Shown here: piece after piece, positions 39,873 through 49,500 of the stretch
Numbering within the stretch: the stretch's first letter is position 1
How the letters are laid out: every line of letters starts with the position of its first letter
Source of the DNA: Pseudomonas brassicacearum
GTDB lineage: Bacteria; Pseudomonadota; Gammaproteobacteria; Pseudomonadales; Pseudomonadaceae
Assembly: GCF_000585995.1 (NCBI RefSeq)
Contig: NZ_CP007410.1
Span: forward strand, 3,623,430 to 3,687,429
Length of the DNA: 64,000 nt
Reading direction: 5' to 3'
Translations under genes and position numbers: made by a program
Notes under the pieces: generated by a model
Database searches by the model: none
The model's input: the letters and a program-made list of their open reading frames with translations, nothing else
What the model was told of the DNA's origin: nothing

Positions 39873-40150
39873 CGGCGGACGTTGATCTCGGCGCCCCATT
39901 AACCACGATGGCCGAACGTAGGTATTGCGCAGTGGGCAACCCGGCATGGATGCCGGGTTAGCCGCGCTGGGCCATGGATGGCCCTTCGCGGCGGCCCACG
40001 GAGCAATGCCTTCGTTCGGGCATGCCGAGCCTAGGCGAGGCACCAAGTGGTGGGGCTAAAGCGTTTTGCTTACTTTTGCGCTTCTCAAAAGTGAGCCGCC
40101 GTAAGGGCGGAACCATAAGTAGCCGTGACCGAAAAAACGGATATACACAC
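39855..40150. repeat. Right arm of the ~300-bp inverted repeat
   Basis: Near-perfect reverse complement of the left arm (37639-37711 joined to 38979-39205). It ends at the outer GGATATACACAC, 32 bases past the stop of the hydroxylase-family gene. It contains no gene. The palindromic layout with REP-bearing repeats between the arms suggests a mobile or recombination-prone non-coding element, but I cannot name an established family. Confidence 0.85.
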
Positions 40151-40182
40151 CACATCGAAACAAAAGATCAAACCCCATCACC

Positions 40183-40794
40183 TCAAGCAACCATATGCTT
40201 CTCACGATGAAACTCAATATAAAGCACAGTACGATAAGCCCTGGAAGCATTCACCGCAAAGTGGTCAAGAGAGCCGTCAAAGATCACCAAATTGCCATTT
40301 GTACTCTGATTAAAGCTGCCATTAACGTTGAGATAAGAGTAATTCTGGGTAGTAGGCGCATCGATGGTCAGCTGCATATGCAACAGCCCCTCTTCCCACG
40401 TACCCGTATGGGCATGGGTGCTGAGAAACACACTGGGCTCCATGCGCAGCAAAGCACAGAGCTTGATGCCCGGGATTTTGCTCAGCAGCTCGATGGTCGC
40501 CGGCATGGCGGCCTGGGCGTAGGGGATCGGAGTGTCATAGGCGACCAGGCCATATTGCGTCCAGTCGCGTTTTATCTCCATGTTGTCACCCCACCCCCAG
40601 ATCCAGCCGTACTTCCCGCCCGCCTCCATATGCGCGGCGACTGCGTCGACGATCTCAGTGATCGACTTACCCACGCGGTTGATGGTCAGGGTCGGCGCAT
40701 CGAGCGCGAGAAACTCTTCACGAATCACCTCCCAGTTTTGGGCAAGGTCCTGAAGTTTGGGGAAGCGGCTGGGATCATAAAACGACGGGCGCAT
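40183..40794 (-). CDS. Aspartyl/asparaginyl beta-hydroxylase-family protein (PF05118-like)
   Basis: 203 residues from the ATG at 40794, which has AAGGAG upstream; a longer frame to 40842 lacks one. The fold signature is a metal His in AHTG (H129), a second His in LLHMQL (H139), the distal metal His in FDGSLDHF (H178) and the 2-oxoglutarate arginine R188 in YRTVLY. The usual Arg two residues before H139 (the family's RxH) is Leu137. The family includes Asp/Asn beta-hydroxylases, some NRPS tailoring enzymes and the lipid A acyl hydroxylase LpxO, so its substrate could be a carrier-bound amino acid or the fatty acyl chain. It is the last gene of a minus-strand set with an MFS exporter and a cupin protein, 142 bp after the former. 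Confidence 0.8.
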   Translation of the reverse strand: MRPSFYDPSRFPKLQDLAQNWEVIREEFLALDAPTLTINRVGKSITEIVDAVAAHMEAGGKYGWIWGWGDNMEIKRDWTQYGLVAYDTPIPYAQAAMPATIELLSKIPGIKLCALLRMEPSVFLSTHAHTGTWEEGLLHMQLTIDAPTTQNYSYLNVNGSFNQSTNGNLVIFDGSLDHFAVNASRAYRTVLYIEFHREKHMVA

Positions 40795-40936
40795 AGGTGC
40801 TCCTTTTATCGAGGTTGTCGGCTCAAATGGCGATGCAAACACTGGTCTGCCAGGCCCGGGCGCGGGGGTGGCAAAGGCTCGGCAAAGGTTGACCCACCGC
40901 CCCCGGCCTGTCTGTCACGGGAATCCGGTACAACCA

Positions 40937-42307
40937 TCACAGAGCGTTGACCGGGGGACTGTCGCTCGCCTGTATGGCGACTGCCTGCGGCTGGGTCTCG
41001 GCCAGTCGACGCATCGGTCCATAGAGCAAAACGCCCAGGGGCAAAAGCGCAAAAAGCGCGCCGGCCACCACGAACAGCAAGCCCACGCCGCGTCCCGCAC
41101 CCACCCCCAGCCAGAGACCGATCGAATCGGCGTAAAGGCCGCCGGGCTGCAGCGCCGGCTGGAACCAGTGGTCCACCAATACACCACCGACGAAGATCAC
41201 GAGGCTGGTGGCAGCAATGGTCAACATGTTGATCAGCGCAAACACACTGGCGCGATTGCCGCTGGGAATCTTGTGCATCCACAGTGAGGTCACACAGGCA
41301 TCGGCGACGCATGCCGAGGTGATGGCGAAGAACGCCAGGGCGCAGTAGGCAACGGGATGCAAAACCACCCCCAAGGCAATGACACAGGCGGCCAACAACA
41401 GATCGGCTACCCCCACCAACGCCATCAACTTGCGGGGGTGGCCGATGAGAATCAGCAGCCCGGCGCCAAACAACCCGCCCAGGGCCGACCATGTGTAGGC
41501 CATGCCCAGCATCTGGCTGCTCATGGTGGACAACACCAACGGCGTCATCATGACGGTCGCCAGCGAAAGCAGCGCGTTGCGTACCACGGTGTAAACCAAC
41601 ATCCAGGCCATCAGGTGCCCGGCAGAGAAAAACTTCAGCGCCGAGGCAATATTGCCCAGCACACTGCGAAACACCGGTTCCTTGCCGGCACCGTGCGGTC
41701 GCTCCGGCGCGAATCGCACATGGGAAAACGCCTTGATCACCAGCAAGGTGCCGGAACAAAAGGTCACCACGTTCAGGCCCAGGATCATCACCAGGCCGGC
41801 CTTGGCCATGATGATCCCGGCCATTTGCGGTGCCACCAGCGCCGAAACGTTTTTACTGATGCTGATCAGCCCCGAGGCCCGGGTGAATTTCTCCGGGGCG
41901 ACAATCGTATTGACCGCCGCCTGGTACGCCGGTTTGCGGAAAGCCGCGACGATGGAGGCCAAGCCATTGAAGATGTACAGGTGCATGGGTTCCAGGCGAT
42001 CGAGCCAAAGCAACGCCATGATCCCCAGGAGCAGCACCGCCAGGCTCACATCGCAACAGACAATGATCACCCGGTGACTGATCCGGTCGGCCAGCCCTCC
42101 CGCCAACGGCAAAAACACAATCGCCGGCAACGTTGCCGCCAGTATCACATTGGTGAACGCCACCGCCGAGCCAGTATGGGAATACACCCAGACGCCGAGG
42201 GCGAATCCCATCATCGTCGTACCGACTACCGCCAACGATTCACCGCACCAGAGGAAATAGAAACTACGTCCCAGATCGAATCGCCGGTGGATGCTCTTGA
42301 GGCTCAT
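40937..42307 (-). CDS. MFS exporter (MFS_3/EntS-like)
   Basis: 456 residues with about twelve hydrophobic segments. The conserved loop motif after helix 2 reads GGLADRISHR. The overall pattern resembles siderophore and drug exporters of the EntS/MFS_3 type (for example WCGESLAVVGTTMMGFALGVW in the first helix region). The ATG overlaps the stop of the cupin gene as ATGA, so the two are co-translated. The likely role is proton-driven export of a lipopeptide or precursor, or self-protection; the substrate is inferred only from its place between two NRPS operons. Confidence 0.82.
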   Translation of the reverse strand: MSLKSIHRRFDLGRSFYFLWCGESLAVVGTTMMGFALGVWVYSHTGSAVAFTNVILAATLPAIVFLPLAGGLADRISHRVIIVCCDVSLAVLLLGIMALLWLDRLEPMHLYIFNGLASIVAAFRKPAYQAAVNTIVAPEKFTRASGLISISKNVSALVAPQMAGIIMAKAGLVMILGLNVVTFCSGTLLVIKAFSHVRFAPERPHGAGKEPVFRSVLGNIASALKFFSAGHLMAWMLVYTVVRNALLSLATVMMTPLVLSTMSSQMLGMAYTWSALGGLFGAGLLILIGHPRKLMALVGVADLLLAACVIALGVVLHPVAYCALAFFAITSACVADACVTSLWMHKIPSGNRASVFALINMLTIAATSLVIFVGGVLVDHWFQPALQPGGLYADSIGLWLGVGAGRGVGLLFVVAGALFALLPLGVLLYGPMRRLAETQPQAVAIQASDSPPVNAL

Positions 42308-43305
42308 GCGCGCGCATCGCGGGGTTTGCTGGCACCGATCAACCGGCGTCCCAGTCGATAGACCAGGGAGTAGGCCACCACCCCCAGCACCAACGGCGCA
42401 TAACGGGAAAACAGAAAGGTGCGCAATACCCGCCTGGCAATGGGCGAGCGAATATCGCCACTGACATGCAAGGGGGTCGGGAATGTCGCGGCAACGGTCG
42501 CACCGAATGCGTCATCCATGGATTGCACCGCATGCCACCAATAGACCGGTATGTACAACGCATCGCCCGGTTCCACCACCGTGCGCATGGCGTGCAAACC
42601 CCGGGTCCCGGGAAAGCGCCCGGTATCGATGTCGTACAGATAACCCGCCTCTTCGACCACCGGCCGAAGCGCCTGCCAACTGGCCTCGTCCGGCGGCAGC
42701 AAGAGCACTTCCTTGGCACCGACCACCTGGGCCATGAAGGTCTCATCGACGACATGGAAATGCCAATCGGTGTAGGAGTTGCGGTACAGAAAGCTGCGAT
42801 GGGGTGGATAGTGCCGGGGCTTGGACAGTGTCGGCATGAAGGGCAGGCCCCCGACGTCGTCCCTCATCTGCTCGATGGCAGAGCCTTTGGAAAAGCGGCA
42901 ACTGTCGGCCACCTGGGGATCATCGCCCTCGCCGAGCCTGTCGAGAAACTCATGGAAGGGCACTTCCTGGAAGACCGTTTTCGCGTACTCGGTCATCGCC
43001 GCCTTGACCTCGGGCTTCGACCAGCCGATGACCTCCGAAACGATCTTCGAACGCACCTTCACCGAACTGTTGCGCGAATGCGCCTTGAGGTAGTCGAGGT
43101 TCCATTTATGGAACGCCGGCCAATGCCGCACGGCATTCTTAATCAGGCAGGGACGGTTGTAATTCACGTACTGGCGGGTGAATTGCTCATTGGAAATCGT
43201 CAGCGCATCGATCACCTCGACCGGTCCGGCCTGGGGGTGATTGGGAAAACGGGACAGGCTCCAGAACTTTGAGGCTGGACGATCCGACTCAGTGACGTGT
43301 GGCAT
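42304..43305 (-). CDS. Cupin_8/JmjC-like putative Fe(II) dioxygenase
   Basis: 333 residues. The central part (about 30-275) has the cupin_8/JmjC layout: N-terminal RPCLIKNAVRHWPAF, then YTDWHFHVVDETFMAQVVGAKEVLLLPP and GDALYIPVYWWHAV. The expected HxD iron-binding pair is instead H182-F-H184, with H258 as the distal ligand. The C-terminus (about 303-325, APLVLGVVAYSLVYRLG) is hydrophobic and may form a membrane anchor. I prefer the ATG at 43305 (GAGGG about 7 bases upstream) over an in-frame GTG at 43326 with no ribosome site. It is first gene of the operon cupin-MFS-hydroxylase, divergent from the mycin NRPS. The substrate is unknown; hydroxylation of an NRPS intermediate or acyl chain is possible. 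Confidence 0.78.
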   Translation of the reverse strand: MPHVTESDRPASKFWSLSRFPNHPQAGPVEVIDALTISNEQFTRQYVNYNRPCLIKNAVRHWPAFHKWNLDYLKAHSRNSSVKVRSKIVSEVIGWSKPEVKAAMTEYAKTVFQEVPFHEFLDRLGEGDDPQVADSCRFSKGSAIEQMRDDVGGLPFMPTLSKPRHYPPHRSFLYRNSYTDWHFHVVDETFMAQVVGAKEVLLLPPDEASWQALRPVVEEAGYLYDIDTGRFPGTRGLHAMRTVVEPGDALYIPVYWWHAVQSMDDAFGATVAATFPTPLHVSGDIRSPIARRVLRTFLFSRYAPLVLGVVAYSLVYRLGRRLIGASKPRDARA

Positions 43306-43394
43306 TTTCGACCCTCGCAAACTCACTCAGGGCCGTTGGTATAACAGACTCGCGCCACCCTGCCCAAGCACCGCAATGCCCCGTTTCCCGTGGT

Positions 43395-43414
43395 TGTCCC
43401 TGCTTCCCATGACA
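43395..43414 (+). promoter_or_regulatory. syr-syp box-like dyad upstream of the mycin NRPS
   Basis: TGTCCCTGCTTCCCATGACA keeps TGTCCC, the 6-base spacer and C..GACA of TGTCCCG-N6-CGGGACA. It lies 136 bp upstream of the NRPS ATG and 90 bp upstream of the divergent cupin gene, so it could serve both. The rest of the 244-bp gap contains no gene I can support. Confidence 0.6.
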
Positions 43415-43549
43415 GACATCACCCAACGGATGTTCTAGTTTTTTCCCACTATTTTCTTTCGTCCCGCCGACATGCCGTCGTCCTGGTCACTGTGCAGCGC
43501 TGCCCCGTGACCGGAAACGCACTCATGATTTGCATACAGGTGCTCCTCC

Positions 43550-46500
43550 ATGGATTCCTCGATCGCCAAGCTGCCCGTACAAGACTCCGCGTCCCATGAA
43601 CTGGCTTCGGTCCAACAGGGCATCTGGCTCGATCAACTCGCGCACCCGGACCTGCCCTACTACAACATTGGCATGTCCCTGGAGATCATGGGTGAGATCG
43701 ACATCCCGCTGTTCGAGAAAGCCATCGAGCTGGTTGCCAACCGCCACGACACCCTGCGCCTGAGCTTCAGCCATGAAGGCGGCATGGGCCGCCAGCGGGT
43801 CTTGCCCGAGGTCAAGGTGAACCTGGAAGTGGTGGAGTTTTCCGAGGCCGACGCCGAGGCCGGCCTGGCCATGGACTACCTGCGCAACGCCTTCCGCCAG
43901 CCATTCGAATCGCTGACCGGCCAGCTCTGGGAAGCGCGCATGGTCCGTTGCGGACCGCATCGCCACTACTGGCTCAACCGTTACCACCACCTGGTCACCG
44001 ACGGCATCGGCGTTGCGTTGATCGGCCATGCCGTGGGGGCGGCCTACAATGCACTGCTGGCCGGCAATGACGAGGTCGCCCAGGGGCATTCCTATTTGTC
44101 ATTCCTCGAGGATGACCGGGCTTACCTGCAGTCTTCCCGCTACGAGCGAGACCGTGCGTTCTGGCAGGAAACCTACGCTCAACTGCCGCCCTCACTGCTG
44201 CAACGCCGGGCCGATTTCAAAACCGGGCAGGCCAACGAGCTGGCACCCAGCGCCCAGGTCCAAGCGATGCTTCCACGAGCGCTGTACAACGCGCTGACGC
44301 AGTTCGCCAGCGAGCGCAGCCTGTCGGTGGCCCATGTGCTGATCAGCGTGGTCGCCACCTATTTCTGCCGCACCGTGGGGGTCGATGAAATCGTCGTCGG
44401 CATGCCCGTGCACAACCGTACGACGGCCCGGGCAAAGGAAACCGCAGGCATGTTTTCCTCGGTCAGTCCGATTCGCCTGCCCGTCGACCCCCAGGCCTCG
44501 CTGCTGGAGCTGATGCACACCGCCGGCGGGCAACTGCGCCGCTGCTACCGCCATCAGCGCTTCCCGATTGCCGAACTCAACCGCACCCTGCGCCTGGCGC
44601 AAACGGGCCGGCGACAACTGTTCGACGTTTCGCTGTCGTTCGAAAGCCTCGACGGCGACGATCAGTTCGGTGGCACCTCATCCCGAGTGATCACGATGGA
44701 TAACGGCTATGAGCAGACGCCCATGGCCATTTTCGTGCGCGACTACCATCCGTTTGAAGACGTGCATCTGGACTTCAACTTCAATACCGCTTACTTCAGC
44801 CTGGAAGAAGCCCGGTATTTGCAACAGCGCATGCTCGCGATGCTCGAAGCGGTGCTGGAGCGCTATGACACCCCGGTGGGCGATTTCCCGCTGATGAGCC
44901 AGGCCGAGCGGCAACGCTTGCAAGTCGAATTCAACGCCACGGCCCGTGAATATCCCCGGGACGTGCTGATCCACACGTTATTCGAACAACAGGCCGAGCA
45001 GCGCCCGGACGCCTGCGCCGTACGCGACGACAGCGGGCCACTGCTCAGCTACGCACAACTCAACCGCCAGGCCAACCAGCTGGCCCATCGCCTGATCGAA
45101 CTCGGCGTGAAGCCGGACGCTCGCGTGGCCGTGAGCCTCAAGCGCGGACCGGAAATGGTCGTCGCCCTGCTGGGGATCCTCAAGGCCGGCGCCGCCTATG
45201 TGCCGATCGATCCGGACCTGCCGAGCGCGCGCCAAGCCTTCATGCTTGACGACAGCGCCCCCCAAGTCGTGTTGAGCAGCCATGGGCTACTGGACGCGTT
45301 GCCACCGCTGACCATGCCACTGCTGACCCTGGATGACGACGAAGACCACGCGCAACTGACCACGCAACCGGCACATAATCCAGATCCGCAGGCCCTGGGC
45401 CTGACGCCTCGACACCTGGCCTACGTGCTCTATACCTCGGGCTCCACCGGCACCCCCAAAGGCGTGATGAATGAACACCTGGGCGTGGTCAACCGCCTGC
45501 TATGGGCCCGGGACGAATACAGCGTCGACGCCAGCGATCGGGTGCTGCAAAAGACCCCGTTCGGTTTCGACGTGTCGGTCTGGGAATTTTTCCTGCCGTT
45601 GCTGGCCGGTGGTGAACTGGTCATGGCCCGCCCGGGAGGGCATCAGGAGCCGGACTACCTGGCCCGACTGATGCGCCAGGCCGGTATCACGATGCTGCAC
45701 TTCGTGCCGTCGATGCTCGACGTGTTCCTGGAACACCACGACAGCCAGGGTTTTCCTGATTTGCGTCGGGTACTGTGCAGCGGCGAAGCCCTGCCCCGCA
45801 GCCTGCAACGACGCTTCGAACAGCAACTGGCGGGCATCGAGCTGCATAACCTGTACGGCCCGACCGAGGCCGCCATCGACGTGACCGCCTGGCAATGCCG
45901 CCCCGGTGATCCCGGCGAAAGCGTGCCCATCGGCAGGCCGATCGCCAATACCCAGATGCATGTGCTCGATGGCCGTGGCGAACCCCAACCGTTGGGTGTC
46001 GCCGGAGAAATCCACATTGGTGGCATCGGTGTGGCAAGGGGTTACCTGAATCAACCGGAGCTGAGCGCCGAACGCTTTATCGCTGACCCGTTCAGCCGCG
46101 AACCGAACGCACGCCTGTACAAGACCGGCGACCTTGGCCGCTGGCTCGCCAACGGCGCGCTGGAATACCTGGGACGCAACGACTTCCAGGTGAAAATTCG
46201 CGGTTTGCGCATCGAGATCGGCGAAGTCGAAGCGGCGTTGGCGCTGTGCCCCGGCGTGCGAGAAGTGGTGGTCATCGCCCGGGAAGACAACCCCGGGCAA
46301 CCGGACAGCAAGCGCCTGGTCGCCTATGTCTGCGGCGAACCGGTCCCGGCCGAGCAACTGCGCGGCGCCCTGCTCAAGCATTTGCCCGAGTACATGGTGC
46401 CCAGTGCCTTCGTGCACCTGGACACCCTGCCCCTCACCGCCAACGGCAAGCTCGACCGCCGTGCCTTGCCCGCGCCTGGCCAGGAATCCCTGGCGAGCAA

Positions 46501-49500
46501 AACCTACGAAGCCCCTCGGGGCGACACTGAAATCGCCATTGCCGCAATCTGGCAGGCCCTGCTCGGCCTGGACCAGGTCGGTCGCCACGACAGTTTCCTG
46601 GAGCTCGGCGGTCATTCGCTGCTGACCGTGCAGATGCAAGCGCGCCTGCATCAAGACCTCGGCGTCGAGATCGACCTGCGCACGCTGTTTGCCCAGACCT
46701 CGTTGAGCGAGCTGGCCCAGCGTGTGGAACAGGCCAGCCAGTCACAGCTCCAGCCGATTGCCGTGATCGCCCGCGACCAGCCGTTGCCGCTGTCCCTGGC
46801 TCAGCAACGCTTGTGGTTTCTCGATCAACTGGACCACGCCGCCAGTGTTGCCTATCACATGCCCGCCGCGTTGCACTTGCGCGGCAGCCTGGATCGCAAC
46901 GCCTTGCAGCAGGCCCTGGACCGTATCGTCGCCCGGCATGAAAGCCTGCGTACCACCTTCGAGCAGCGTGACGGGGAAGTCCATCAACGGTTCGCCGTCA
47001 CCGACAGCGGTTTCGCCCTGGTCGAGCACGATCTGCAAGCCCTGGCCCCCGCTGCCCGCCAACAGGCTGTCGAGCAACTGACCCAGGCCGAAGCCCGCGA
47101 AGCCTTCGACCTGAGCCAGGGGCCGCTGATTCGCGGGCGCCTGCTGCGCCTGGCCGAAGACGAGCACATCCTGCTGGTCACCCAGCACCACATCGTCTCC
47201 GACGGTTGGTCGGTGGCGGTGTTGATCGGTGAGTTCAACACCCTCTACGCTGCTTTCAGCCAGGGTCTCGACGATCCACTGCCAGCCCTGGCCTTGCAAT
47301 ACGCTGACTACGCCGCCTGGCAACAGCAACACCTGCAAGGTGAGCGGCTGCAAGCCCAGGCCCGTTTCTGGAAAGACCACCTCGCCGGCGCCCCCGCGTT
47401 GCTCGAATTGCCCAGCGACCACAGCCGGCCGCAGGTGCAGAGCTACCGCGGCGCCGCCGTGGCACTGGAACTCTCGACAGCACTGAGCGCCAGGCTGCGG
47501 GGCTTCAGCCAGCAACAAGGCCTGACGCCGTTCATGACCCTACTGGGCGCCTGGTCGATCCTGCTCTCGCGCCTGAGCAATCAGCCTGAAGTGGTGGTCG
47601 GCACGCCCGTGGCCAACCGCCCGCGCCGCGAAACCGAGGCGCTGATCGGTTTCTTCGTCAACACCCTGGCCCTGCGCATCGATGTCCAGGCCCACAGCCG
47701 GCTCGATCAGTTCCTGGCCCAGATCAAGGCCACCACCCTCGACGCTTACAGCCATCAGGATTTGCCGTTCGAACAGGTCGTCGAAGCCCTGCAACCGGAA
47801 CGCAGCCTGAGCCACAGCCCGCTGTTCCAGGCGATGCTGGTGCTCGGCAACACCCCCCATGATCAGGCCCTGGCGCTGCCGGGGTTGGATCTGAGCCTAC
47901 TGCCCCAGGCCATCGACACCACTCAGTTCGATGTCAGCCTGTCGCTCAACGACAACGGCGACACCATCAGTGGCCGGTTCGAGTACGCCAGCGATCTGTT
48001 CGACCGCTCCACCGTGGAACGCTTCGCCCAGCATTTCCAGACCTTGCTGGAAGCCATGGTCGAGGACGCCGAACAACCCGTGCTCGGCTTGCCGCTGCTC
48101 AGCCCGGCCCAGCGCCAGGCTTCACCCGCGGCGCAGCCACCCAAAGCCGTGTTCGATCCGCAGTGGCTGATTCATCAGCGTTTCGAACAACTTGCCGCCG
48201 CCCAACCCCAGGCCATCGCCCTGGTCTTCGGCGAACTCGAACTGACTTATCAGGCCCTCAATCGCCGCGCCAACCACATCGCCCGGGCATTGCTCGCCCA
48301 AGGCGTACGCCCCGATGACCGGGTGGCGATCCTGGCCCAGCGCGGCGTGGAAATGGTTTGCGCAGTCCTGGCCGTGCTCAAGGCCGGGGCGGCTTACGTG
48401 CCGCTGGATCCGGCCTACCCCACTGAGCGTCTCGGTTATCTGCTGAGCGACAGCCGCCCGGTGGCCTTGCTGGCTCAACCGGCCTGCCTCGAGGTGTTGC
48501 CCGAGCATGCCGTGCCGGTGGTGCATCTTGAGGATTACCTTGCGATAGACGACCAGTCCCTGGACTACAACCTCGAGGCCAGCGCACTGGGCCTGACGCC
48601 CCGGCATCTGGCCTACGTTATTTACACCTCGGGGTCGACCGGACTGCCAAAAGGCGTGTTGGTGGAACATGGCAACGTCGCACGACTGTTCGACGCCACC
48701 GCCGACTTGTTCGATTTCGATAACAACGACGTCTGGACGCTGTTCCACTCCTTCGCCTTTGACTTCTCGGTCTGGGAAATCTGGGGCGCGCTGAGCTACG
48801 GCGGCAAATTGGTCATCGTTCCAAGTGACGTGGCCCGTTCACCCGACGAGTTCTACGCACTGGTCTGCCAACAGCAGGTCACCGTCCTCAACCAGACGCC
48901 AAGTGCCTTCCGCCAATTGAGCGAAGCCCGTGAGCGCAGCGACCAGGAACATGCCCTGCGCGAAGTGATCTTCGGCGGCGAAGCCCTGGACTTCCGCAGC
49001 CTGCGGCCGTGGACCGCGCGCACCGCGCTGTCCCGCACCCGCCTGGTCAATATGTACGGGATTACCGAAATCACCGTGCACGCCACTTACTACCCGATCA
49101 GCCAGGCTGAAATCGACAGCGGCGCGCCAAGCCTGATCGGCCCTCCGCTGCCGGACCTGTGCCTGCGCATTCTCGACGCGTACCAGCAACCGGTACCGGT
49201 GGGGGTCAACGGTGAGATCTACATCGGCGGCGCTGGCGTGGCCCGGCATTACCTGAACCGCGACGCGCTGAATGCCGAACGTTTCATCAGCGATCCGTTC
49301 GCCGTGGAGCCCGGCGCACGGTTGTATCGCACCGGTGACATCGCCCGCTATCGCGCCGACGGCGGTGTCGTTTACGTGGGCCGCAACGATTCGCAAATCA
49401 AGATTCGTGGGTTCCGTATCGAGCTGGGGGAAATCGAAACCATCCTCGCCGCCGTTGCGGGTGTGCGCGAAGTGGTGGTCGTGCCGCTGGAAAGCCAACC

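Noticed and set aside
39051..39939. Long open frames on both strands through the repeat island
   Set aside because: They follow the 72-bp period (a multiple of three) and consist of the repeated unit; no ribosome site or recognisable domain.
43390..43599. Small frame overlapping the mycin NRPS start
   Set aside because: It runs into the NRPS in another frame, has no ribosome site and overlaps the promoter dyad.
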